Source: Cobetia amphilecti (lineage in GTDB: Bacteria > Pseudomonadota > Gammaproteobacteria > Pseudomonadales > Halomonadaceae). From it: a stretch of DNA of 64,000 bases. Both the position numbers and the translations under genes were made by a program. The stretch's first letter is position 1. Each line of letters opens with the position of its first letter. Shown here in pieces: positions 50,472 to 58,555 of the stretch. The stretch covers positions 3,782,001-3,846,000 of the forward strand of contig NZ_CP084115.1 in the NCBI RefSeq assembly GCF_020217465.1, written 5' to 3'. The notes under the pieces were generated by a model. That model was not told the origin of the DNA, did no database searches, and saw only the letters and a program-made list of their open reading frames with translations.

Positions 50472-51182
50472 GTGGCCGGTCGTCTGTATATCCCCCCCTA
50501 CCCCGCTGACCTGCCCCCCGACGAGCTGTTCGGGTCGCTGGCGACTCCCGCGCTCGAACGCCAGTTGCGCAGCGAACTGCTGGTCAGCGCCAATCGCGCC
50601 CCGCGCATGCCCGCCTCGATGCTGCGCATGGAAGGCCCCCGCCTGCGCCTGGTGCCGGCACTCTGGGGCCTGACTCCCAGTTGGCTGGAGATCATGGACC
50701 ACGCCCCGCACGTGGCGCGGGCAGAGTCGCTGGAAACGCGACGCATGTTCCGCGAGTCGTTCATCAGCCAGCGGGCACTGATCCCCGTCGGCGGTGTCTA
50801 TGTGTGGAAGGAACAACCGCGCATGAAGCAGCCGTTTCTGGTCACGCACCCGACCCGCGCCCCGCTGTTGCTGGCCGCCCTGTGGACGCGCCACTTCAGC
50901 GCCCCCCTGATGGAGGGGCTGCCCCCCGAGGGGCGCGACAGCTTCGCGCTGATCAGTGTCGAGTGTGCCGGGGTCACGTCACGCCTGACCGATCGCATGC
51001 CCGCCGTGATTGCGCCGCATCAGGTACGCGACTGGCTGAATGCCGAGACGCCGCTGGAGACGGTACGCAGCATGCTGACACCGAACGCCAGCCTGGCCGC
51101 CTTCCCGGTCGCACGCCTCGTCAACGACCCCGAGCATCAGGAGTGGAGCGTCGCGCACCCCACCGGCCCGATGCTGACCTGA
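50472..51182 (+). CDS. SRAP (YedK/HMCES)-fold protein lacking the catalytic residues
   Basis: The fold of the SOS-response-associated peptidase family is recognisable over 236 residues: ALWGLTPSW, ARAESL, RALIPVGGVYVWKEQ, KQPFLV, ALWTRHF and DRMPAVI. AAAGGA at 50461 with 5-base spacing fixes a GTG start, giving the N-terminus MAGRLYIP where active members have MCGR. The cysteine that crosslinks to abasic sites in single-stranded DNA is therefore alanine. The other active positions are also changed: Asn before ARAE is V81, Glu in the GxYEW motif is V111, and His before DRMP is T173. DNA binding may remain, but crosslinking and self-processing should not. Divergent from the TetR gene. Confidence 0.8.
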   Translation: MAGRLYIPPYPADLPPDELFGSLATPALERQLRSELLVSANRAPRMPASMLRMEGPRLRLVPALWGLTPSWLEIMDHAPHVARAESLETRRMFRESFISQRALIPVGGVYVWKEQPRMKQPFLVTHPTRAPLLLAALWTRHFSAPLMEGLPPEGRDSFALISVECAGVTSRLTDRMPAVIAPHQVRDWLNAETPLETVRSMLTPNASLAAFPVARLVNDPEHQEWSVAHPTGPMLT

Positions 51183-51322
51183 ATCCGCCTGCGCCGACGG
51201 CACGTATCGAGGATGGCGGCACTGCATCGCTCTACCGCCTCGCGCGCATGTTCGCCCAATGAGAACCATCACCGAGTCAGCGCCACCTGCCCGAGCAGCG
51301 GTGGCATGAATCAGGAGAGAAG

Positions 51323-54307
51323 ATGTCACTGCCTTCAGGATTTCGCCCTCTTGCACTGAGCACGGCCATTGCCGCCATCGTCATGAGTGGTCTGGCGCCG
51401 GCCATCAGCCAAGCCGATACCCGCCCGGCTTCCGCGCCCGCGTCGTCCCTTGCGCCGGCCGCCAACTCCGCCTCAAGCACGGCGCCCGCCAGAGCCGAGC
51501 AGGCCAGTCCCGTCATCAAGAGCGAGAACGACCAGCGACTTTATCGCAGCCTGACCCTCGACAACGGCCTCAAGGTCCTGCTGGTCAGTGATGCCAAGGC
51601 CGACAAGGCCGCCGCCGCCGTCGATGTCGAAGTCGGCAGCGCCCAGGACCCCGACGATGTCCCGGGGCTGGCACACTTCCTGGAGCACATGCTGTTCCTC
51701 GGCACCGATCGTTATCCGAAGCCGGATGCCTACCAGGACTTCATCACCAAGCATGGCGGCCAGCACAACGCCTTCACCGCCAGCCAGGACACCAACTACT
51801 TCTTCGACATCGACCCGGATGCCTTCGATGAGGCGCTGCCGCGCTTTGCACGCTTCTTCGTCGCGCCGCAGTTCAATGCCGACTACGTGGATCGCGAGCG
51901 CCATGCGGTCAATTCCGAATATCAGGCGCGCCTGCAGGACGATGGCCGGCGTATCTACGAGGCTGTCGAAGCGGCCCTCAACCCGGAACACCCCTTCAAC
52001 CGCTTCAGTGTCGGCAGCCTCGAGACCCTCAAGGACACAGAGGCCGGCAGCCTGCGCCAGCGACTGGTCGACTTCTATCAGGCCCACTACGGCGCCAACG
52101 TGATGCGCCTGTCACTGGTCGGGCCGCAGTCATTGGAAACGCTCGAACAGCTGGCCCGTGACAACTTCAGTGATGTGCCCGACCGCGGGCTGTCGCGCCC
52201 CGAGATCACCACGCCCCTGGCCAGCGGTGACGAGCTACCGGCACGCCTTGAGGTCAAGGCGCTCAAGCAGGAGCGCAAGCTGTCGTTCATGTTCCCCATC
52301 GACGACCCGATTGCCCACTACCGCTCACAGCCGGTCAGCTACCTGGCCAACCTGATCGGTCATGAGGGCGAAGGCAGTCTGCTGGCGGTGCTAAAGGACA
52401 AGGGCTGGGCAGATGGCCTCTCGGCCGGCGACGGCCTCAGTGATGGCGAGCATGCCCTGCTCAGCGTCGACATCAGCCTGACCCCGGAAGGCGCGCAGCA
52501 TCAGGCGGAGATCCGTGCCGCGCTGTTCGACTACCTGGCGCTGATCCGCGCTGAGGGCATCAACGACTGGCGCTATACCGAACAGGCACAGCTGGGCGAG
52601 CAGAGTTTCCGCTTCCAGCAGCGCAGCTCGCCGGTCAATCTGGCCAGCAATCTGGCGATGATGATGACGCGCTACCCGATCGAGGACGTGCTGGCGGCAC
52701 CCTACCTGATGCAGGACTTCGACCCGGACCTGATCAAGGACACCCTCGCTCGTCTGACACCCGACAACCTGCTGGAGGTCTACTCCGGCCCGCAGGTGGA
52801 GGGGGATCAGCAGGGCGAGTGGTTCAAGGCGCCCTACACCCTGACGCGCCTGACGGCGGATGCCGCTGCTCAGACCGCCGGCGACGACACCCTGGCCAGC
52901 CAGCTGGCGCTGCCCAGGCCCAACCCCTATCTGGCCAAGGACTTCCGCGTACTCGACCTGGCCGACGCCAAGCCGAGCCAGTTGATCGATGAGCCCGGTG
53001 CCGAGCTCTGGTATCAGGGCGATGCGAGCTTCGGCGTGCCGAAGGCCGAATGGCGCTTCGGTCTGCTCAATCCCGACGTCAGTCGCTCGGTGGATGACCA
53101 GGCCATGAGTCAGGTGCTGGCGGCGTGGCTGAATGACAACCTCAACGCGCGTCTGTATCCGGCACGTCTGGCGGGGCAGGATGCGCTGGTCTATGCCCAT
53201 GGGCGTGGCATCACCCTACAGTTCAGTGGCTGGCGTGATGGTCAGCAGCCGGAAATGCGTGAAGTGCTCGACCAGCTGGTGAACGGCGAGATGGCCCCCG
53301 CCACCCTGGAGCGCATCACTCAACGCCTGCGTCGCAGCCTGCAGAACCGCGCTCAGGCACCGCTCTACACGCGCCTGGGCCGCAGCCTCAGTGAAACGCT
53401 GGTCGGCCTGCCGAGTACCGCCGCGCAACAACTGGCGGCCCTGGACAAGATCGACGCCCAGTCACTGGACAGCTTCCGCAAGCGCTTCCTTGCCAAGCTG
53501 CACGTGCAGGCGATGGTGACCGGCAACCTGACCGCCGACCAGGCCCGCGAGACCGGTCAGCTGGTGATCAACGGCCTTGCGCCGCGCATCACGCGCGAGG
53601 CGGTGCCAGACCTGGAAGTGCGTCAGGTCACCCAGCACACGGTACTGCGCCCGGACAGCACACGCGGCGATGCCGGCGCCCTGCGCTACCTGCAGGGCAA
53701 GGACCGTACGCTGCAGTCCCAGGCACGCATCGCGGTGCTGGGCCAGCTGCTCGAAGCGCCCTTCTACAGCCAGCTGCGCACCGAGGAGCAACTCGGCTAT
53801 ATCGTCTCCGCACGCTATTCGCCCATGCTGGATGCGCCGGGGTTGAGCCTGCTGGTGCAGTCGCCGTCCAAGGACAGCAAGACGCTGTTTTCGCGCATGG
53901 ATGCCTTCCTCACCCGCTTCGACAGCCGCGTAAAGTCGCTGGATGAGGCCGCGCTTGCCAGCTACCGCGACGCCGTCGTCGACAGCCTGACCCAGAAGCC
54001 CCGCAAACTGTCCGAGCTGGCAGCGCGCAACTGGAGCGAGCTGAGCTTCGGCTGGACAGGCTTTGACCGCCGCCAGCAACTGGTCGCGGCCGTCGAGCAG
54101 GTCAGCGCGCAGGATATCCGCGCCATCTGGCAGCAGCTGAATGCCTCCAGCGCGCTGGAACTGGCCTTCGACCCCGGCACGCCCAGCGACTTCGACCAGC
54201 GCCTTACCGAACTGGACCTGCCGCCGCTGCCCGAGGCGCCGCGCGCCGAGACAGGCGCGACCCTGGCGGCACCCTCAGCCGAGGCCAGCGGCAATGCTCA
54301 GCATTGA
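51323..54307 (+). CDS. ptrA: Pitrilysin-type zinc protease (insulinase family)
   Basis: This 994-residue periplasmic M16 metalloprotease degrades short peptides. The signal peptide (residues 1-~31, cleavage near ISQA) is followed by a Ser/Ala/Pro-rich linker and the inverted zinc motif HFLEH (H118, E121, H122), with the third ligand in RHAVNSEYQARLQDDGRR. The inactive second half contains LGYIVSARYSPMLDAPGLSL, typical of pitrilysins. AGGAGAGA precedes the ATG. It ends in a Pro/Ala/Glu-rich tail. Confidence 0.94.
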   Translation: MSLPSGFRPLALSTAIAAIVMSGLAPAISQADTRPASAPASSLAPAANSASSTAPARAEQASPVIKSENDQRLYRSLTLDNGLKVLLVSDAKADKAAAAVDVEVGSAQDPDDVPGLAHFLEHMLFLGTDRYPKPDAYQDFITKHGGQHNAFTASQDTNYFFDIDPDAFDEALPRFARFFVAPQFNADYVDRERHAVNSEYQARLQDDGRRIYEAVEAALNPEHPFNRFSVGSLETLKDTEAGSLRQRLVDFYQAHYGANVMRLSLVGPQSLETLEQLARDNFSDVPDRGLSRPEITTPLASGDELPARLEVKALKQERKLSFMFPIDDPIAHYRSQPVSYLANLIGHEGEGSLLAVLKDKGWADGLSAGDGLSDGEHALLSVDISLTPEGAQHQAEIRAALFDYLALIRAEGINDWRYTEQAQLGEQSFRFQQRSSPVNLASNLAMMMTRYPIEDVLAAPYLMQDFDPDLIKDTLARLTPDNLLEVYSGPQVEGDQQGEWFKAPYTLTRLTADAAAQTAGDDTLASQLALPRPNPYLAKDFRVLDLADAKPSQLIDEPGAELWYQGDASFGVPKAEWRFGLLNPDVSRSVDDQAMSQVLAAWLNDNLNARLYPARLAGQDALVYAHGRGITLQFSGWRDGQQPEMREVLDQLVNGEMAPATLERITQRLRRSLQNRAQAPLYTRLGRSLSETLVGLPSTAAQQLAALDKIDAQSLDSFRKRFLAKLHVQAMVTGNLTADQARETGQLVINGLAPRITREAVPDLEVRQVTQHTVLRPDSTRGDAGALRYLQGKDRTLQSQARIAVLGQLLEAPFYSQLRTEEQLGYIVSARYSPMLDAPGLSLLVQSPSKDSKTLFSRMDAFLTRFDSRVKSLDEAALASYRDAVVDSLTQKPRKLSELAARNWSELSFGWTGFDRRQQLVAAVEQVSAQDIRAIWQQLNASSALELAFDPGTPSDFDQRLTELDLPPLPEAPRAETGATLAAPSAEASGNAQH

Positions 54308-54378
54308 GTCTCGCCGGCCCGCCAGCGGCTTGACGGGCAAACAAGGCACCTGTCCTCACCGGACGGGCGTCTGAAACG

Positions 54379-54425
54379 ACAAGACCCCGACGAGGTGCAG
54401 TTCAATAACCGCGTCGGGGTCTTGT
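54379..54425. terminator. Bidirectional terminator between ptrA and sbcB
   Basis: ACAAGACCCCGACG (54379-54392) pairs perfectly with 54412-54425 around a 19-base loop, between two converging genes. Confidence 0.85.
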
Positions 54426-54471
54426 TCATTCATGCCTTGCCGGCAAGCACAGCAGGCCGGCTAGCCCGTCA

Positions 54472-55947
54472 TCAGCCGAAGGCCTGCGGCGGCATGATGC
54501 CTTCCACGTACATCGCCAGTTCTTCGAGAATCTGCACGCGGTCCGGGTCCTGTTCGCTCTGGGCCAGCCGCTGGATCTCGCTGACGAAGCCCTTCACGGT
54601 CAGGCTCGCGACCTGCTCATCGTTCATGCGCTCCCAACGCCACTGCTCCCAGCGTTCGCGCTCGGCGGAATTGAGCGTGTAGCCGTAACTGCGCGCACGA
54701 TAGCGGAACAGCATCTCCTCGAGTCGGCCATCCTGGAAGGCGAACGGCGTATCGTCGAGCGCCTCGGGATGGGTGGCGCGCACACGCTCCATCTCCTTGC
54801 GGTCCGCGGGCGAGAAGAAGCCACCGGAATAGAGCATCAAGTCCGGATCAGCCGGGCCGGCCGGCGGCGCCTCGGCGAATACCTGCGCCACCTTCACGCC
54901 GACACCGGCGTTGTCCTTCAGCCACTTCCAGTGCACGCGACACTGGGCGGGGTCGATCTTGAAGCGCGCGGCGATCTCGCCGTACTCGCCCTCATGCGTC
55001 CCGGACACATCCTTGAGCGCATTGGCCGGCAGCAGCACCGGACTCTTGTTGAGATGGATGACCTTGAGCGGAATCCGCTCCTCGCCTTCCGCGAGGTCAT
55101 CGGCACTAGCGAAGACGCGAGCACGAATCTCTTCCGGTGACAGCTCCATCAACGGTGCCGGGTCGACCGAGAGGTCATAGACGATCACGCCATTGGCATT
55201 CGAAGGATGCTCCGCCAGCGGCACCACCAGCGCGCCACAGGCCCGCGAGGCCGGATAGCGACGCGAGATGTGCAGCATCGGCTTGCGTGCGCCGATATCC
55301 AGCAGACTGGCGACATGGCGCTTGTTGCGCAGCTTGAGCAGGTAATCGAACAGCCGCGCATTGCGCGACTTGAGCAGGCGTGCCAGCGCGATGGTGGCGC
55401 GCACATCCACCAGCGCGTCATGCGCGCCGGCGTGCTCGATGCCATTGGCCGCCGTCAGGTGCTCCAGACGGAAGCTGGGCGCACCATCTTCTCGTTTGGG
55501 CCATTCGATGCCCTCCGGGCGCAGGGCATGGAAGGCGCGCACGACATCGATCAGGTCCCAGCGCGAATTGCCGTTCTGCCACTCACGCCCGTAGGGGTCG
55601 AGGAAGTTGCGGTAGAACAGATGACGGCTGACTTCATCATCGAAGCGCAGGCTGTTGTAGCCCAGCGTGCAGGTCCCCGGCACGCTCATCTCGTCATTGA
55701 TGCGCCCGGCGAACTCGGCCTCGGGAATGCCGCGACGCTCGGCCTGCTGCGGGGTGATGCCGGTGATCAGACACGCCATCGGCTGGGGCAGGAAGTCATC
55801 GGCCGGCTTGCAATAGAGGGTCAGCGGCTCGCCGATCTCATTGAAGTCAGCATCGGTACGGATGGCCGCGAACTGCGAAGGACGGTCACGGCGCGGGTCG
55901 GCGCCGAAGGTCTCGTAGTCGTGCCACAGGAAGGTGGGCTCTGCCAC
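54472..55947 (-). CDS. sbcB: Exodeoxyribonuclease I
   Basis: ExoI degrades single-stranded DNA 3'-5' in recombination and mismatch repair. The 491 residues contain the DEDDh exonuclease motifs: LWHDYETFGADP (D and E), LGYNSLRFDDEVSRHLFYRN, and EHAGAHDALVDVRATIALA (H-x4-D). The C-terminal ExoI domains are present. The start is a GTG at 55947 (GGAG at 8-base spacing); the longer frame to 56031 has no homologous character. Confidence 0.96.
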   Translation of the reverse strand: MAEPTFLWHDYETFGADPRRDRPSQFAAIRTDADFNEIGEPLTLYCKPADDFLPQPMACLITGITPQQAERRGIPEAEFAGRINDEMSVPGTCTLGYNSLRFDDEVSRHLFYRNFLDPYGREWQNGNSRWDLIDVVRAFHALRPEGIEWPKREDGAPSFRLEHLTAANGIEHAGAHDALVDVRATIALARLLKSRNARLFDYLLKLRNKRHVASLLDIGARKPMLHISRRYPASRACGALVVPLAEHPSNANGVIVYDLSVDPAPLMELSPEEIRARVFASADDLAEGEERIPLKVIHLNKSPVLLPANALKDVSGTHEGEYGEIAARFKIDPAQCRVHWKWLKDNAGVGVKVAQVFAEAPPAGPADPDLMLYSGGFFSPADRKEMERVRATHPEALDDTPFAFQDGRLEEMLFRYRARSYGYTLNSAERERWEQWRWERMNDEQVASLTVKGFVSEIQRLAQSEQDPDRVQILEELAMYVEGIMPPQAFG

Positions 55948-56113
55948 AGGATGTCTCCACGCGGGCGGTCGAAAAATGAACGTGCCAGAGCACCGTCTCC
56001 AGCAAGGCTGGCACGGTGCTCTGGCAGGCAATGGGCATTGGCTGGGGCGGGACGTCGCAGGCGCTGCCCGCTCGGCAACGCCTCAGGTGGCAAGCACCCG
56101 ACGCCCCGCGAAC

Positions 56114-56374
56114 TCAGGCCTCGCCGGGGCGCGGCAGAGTGACGTTGAGTTCCAGCACCGAGCAGTCGTCTTCGCGGTCCAGCGAGATGTTGATGGCATC
56201 CTGGTCGACCTGCACATACTTGCGAATCACCTCGAGCAGCTCACGCTCCAGCATCGGCATGTAATCCGGCTGGTCACGCTGGCTACGCTGGTGCGCGACG
56301 ATGATCTGCAGCCGCTCCTTGGCGACATTGGCGGTCTTCTTGCGCTCTCGCTTCAGAAAATCCAGTAATTTCAC
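56114..56374 (-). CDS. minE: Cell division topological specificity factor MinE
   Basis: MinE stimulates MinD and sets up the pole-to-pole oscillation. The 86 residues have a membrane-binding N-terminus ([20 protein letters not shown]), the anti-MinCD helix [11 protein letters not shown] and the dimerisation strand part. The start GTG overlaps the minD stop by 4 bases. Confidence 0.97.
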   Translation of the reverse strand: MKLLDFLKRERKKTANVAKERLQIIVAHQRSQRDQPDYMPMLERELLEVIRKYVQVDQDAINISLDREDDCSVLELNVTLPRPGEA

Positions 56375-57189
56375 TTGCGCCCCCCTCCAAACATTCTGGC
56401 CAGCAGACCGCGCTTCTCGACTTCATGGAAACGCAGCTGCACTTCCTCGCCCAACAGGCGGGACACGCAATCCACGTACGCCTGGCCGGCATCGCTCTTC
56501 TGGTCATGCGTGACCGGCACACCCTGGTTGGACGCGCGCAGCACGGCGTCGGATTCCGGAATCAGGCCGATCAGCGGGATCGACAGGATTTCCTGGATAT
56601 CGGTCAAGTTGAGCATGTCACCGCCGGTGACGCGCGCCGGATGGTAACGGGTGATCAGCAGGTGTTCACGCACCGGGGTGTCGCCATTCTCGGCGCGACG
56701 CGTCTTGGAAGACAGCAGGCCGATGATGCGGTCGGAGTCACGTACCGAGCTGACTTCCGGGTTGGTCACCACCACGGCCTCGTCAGCGAAGTACATCGCC
56801 AACTGGGCACCACGCTCGATACCGGCCGGCGAGTCACAGATGACGTAATCGAACTCCTCGCGCAGCGCGTCGAGCACCTTCTCGACGCCTTCCAGCGTCA
56901 GCGCGTCCTTGTCACGGGTCTGGGAGGCCGGAAGGATGTGCAGGTTGTCGATGCGCTTGTCGCGGATCAGGGCCTGCTTGAGATTGGCTTCGCCCTGGAT
57001 GACGTTGACCAGGTCATAGACCACACGGCGTTCGCAGCCCATGATCAGGTCCAGGTTACGCAGGCCCACATCGAAATCGATCACTACGGTCTTGTTGCCG
57101 CGCAAAGCCAGTCCGGTGGCAATGGCGGCGGCGCTGGTCGTCTTGCCGACTCCGCCCTTGCCTGACGTCACTACGATAATCTTGGCCAA
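56371..57189 (-). CDS. minD: Septum site-determining ATPase MinD
   Basis: This 272-residue membrane-cycling ATPase carries MinC to the poles. It has the deviant Walker [17 protein letters not shown] near residue 9 with the signature lysine, [20 protein letters not shown] and [20 protein letters not shown]. The C-terminus is the amphipathic membrane anchor [12 protein letters not shown]. It follows minC by 82 bases. Confidence 0.98.
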   Translation of the reverse strand: MAKIIVVTSGKGGVGKTTSAAAIATGLALRGNKTVVIDFDVGLRNLDLIMGCERRVVYDLVNVIQGEANLKQALIRDKRIDNLHILPASQTRDKDALTLEGVEKVLDALREEFDYVICDSPAGIERGAQLAMYFADEAVVVTNPEVSSVRDSDRIIGLLSSKTRRAENGDTPVREHLLITRYHPARVTGGDMLNLTDIQEILSIPLIGLIPESDAVLRASNQGVPVTHDQKSDAGQAYVDCVSRLLGEEVQLRFHEVEKRGLLARMFGGGRK

Positions 57190-57271
57190 AGGTATCTTCC
57201 TTGCTGAGAGTCCCTCGCCGAGCGAGGATCACCTGTAAATATTGGATATCGTTCAGAACACAGTGCTGGGG

Positions 57272-58030
57272 TCAGCCGAGTCGTGCGATACAGAGTTGGT
57301 CGTGTTCAAGCACGACTTCGACATTGGCACCCAGCAGGCGATTGTCGATGTCATCGAGCCGCTTGTAGGTTCCGGCCACCGAGAGCAGCTCGGCGTGCAG
57401 TTCCTTGCAGTAGATGCTGGCGTTGCGATCGCCATGGATACCCGCCAGCGCGCGGCCACGCAGAGCGCCATAGATATGCACGCTGCCGGCGGCCAGGATC
57501 TCGGCGCCGGCATTCACCGCGCCGATGATGACCAGGTCGCCCTCCGGTGCGCTGACCTGCTGGCCCGAGCGCACCGTGCCGCGATACACCTTGCTGGCGT
57601 GGGCTGGCTCCGCTTTCTCGGCCGCGCTGTCCGCGACTGTCTCGGCAGGTTCGGCGACCGGCTCAGCGGCCACCGGCGGCACGGACTCGAGGGAGCGCCC
57701 GCGATTCTCCTGCGGCGGGAACCACCCCAGCCCCAACGCCCAGGCGGACTGACGCACCGGGTCTCCACCGCCACGCACCGCGACCGGCAGCAGCTTGTGG
57801 CCACGGCAGACGGCACAGATGCGCTCCAGCGCCAGATGCGGCTCGTCGAGCTTCTCGACGCTCAGCACCACCGGCGTATGTTGAAAGAAGGCCGGCGACT
57901 GGCTGAGCTTGCTGGCCAGCTGAGCACGGATCTGCTCCGGATCACCGCTGACCAGCTCCATGACCGTCATCGGCAGCATGCCGCCCTTGAAGGTGAAGGC
58001 CTGAGGGGCCCTGTCCGTACTGAGACTCAT
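57272..58030 (-). CDS. minC: Septum site-determining protein MinC
   Basis: MinC blocks FtsZ assembly away from midcell. The 252 residues have an N-terminal domain (AFTFKGGMLPMTVMELVSGD), a Ser/Pro/Glu/Ala-rich linker, and a C-terminal beta-helix beginning YRGTVRSGQQVSAPEGDLVI, then GAVNAGAEILAAGSVHIYGA. The ATG at 58030 has GGAG upstream; the longer frame is not MinC-like. A leader hairpin lies 23-46 bases upstream. Confidence 0.96.
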   Translation of the reverse strand: MSLSTDRAPQAFTFKGGMLPMTVMELVSGDPEQIRAQLASKLSQSPAFFQHTPVVLSVEKLDEPHLALERICAVCRGHKLLPVAVRGGGDPVRQSAWALGLGWFPPQENRGRSLESVPPVAAEPVAEPAETVADSAAEKAEPAHASKVYRGTVRSGQQVSAPEGDLVIIGAVNAGAEILAAGSVHIYGALRGRALAGIHGDRNASIYCKELHAELLSVAGTYKRLDDIDNRLLGANVEVVLEHDQLCIARLG

Positions 58031-58555
58031 GACCTGACTCCGGTTGCGTAAGGAGTGTCGAAGCCCTCCGACACTCTTGATGATGCACGTGCTGTTCACG
58101 GCATCCTCAAGGCGACCCTCGATTGGAAAGGCCACCTGAATAACATAGCTCGCCGTCGCACACGGCACAGCGACTGCTTGATAGGCGCCGAGCATGAATG
58201 ACAGACACTGAATGGCATAGCGGTAACGTACAAAACTATGTGAGCGAACACAGTGCTGCAACTGATGATACGGCCAGCAGCAGGCACTGTCAGGTGTCGC
58301 GAGCCTACGACGTGGCTCCCTTGCCGACCTGTCACCCGCCGCCGGTCGCCCTGCACGCCGCCGCGCGCGTGCAATAAGGCACATCGATCGACATGCGATA
58401 CCACACAACGGGGGGCTGTGACTGGTAAGATAGCGGGGTGACGAAATTCATGCGCCGTCACTCCGCCCACTCCGTCGTGCCCACCCGATTGCACCCGCCG
58501 AGTGTGCGGCCAATTGTTGCGCCCCTCTATTTTTTGCCTGGATAACCGCTCTCTC
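58031..58555. other. Divergent intergenic region minC / DUF349 gene
   Basis: No gene is supported in these 525 bases. An 8-base inverted repeat GAGTGTCG (58053-58060) / CGACACTC (58069-58076) lies in the minC leader. Promoters for both flanking genes should be here but I cannot define them with confidence. Confidence 0.5.
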
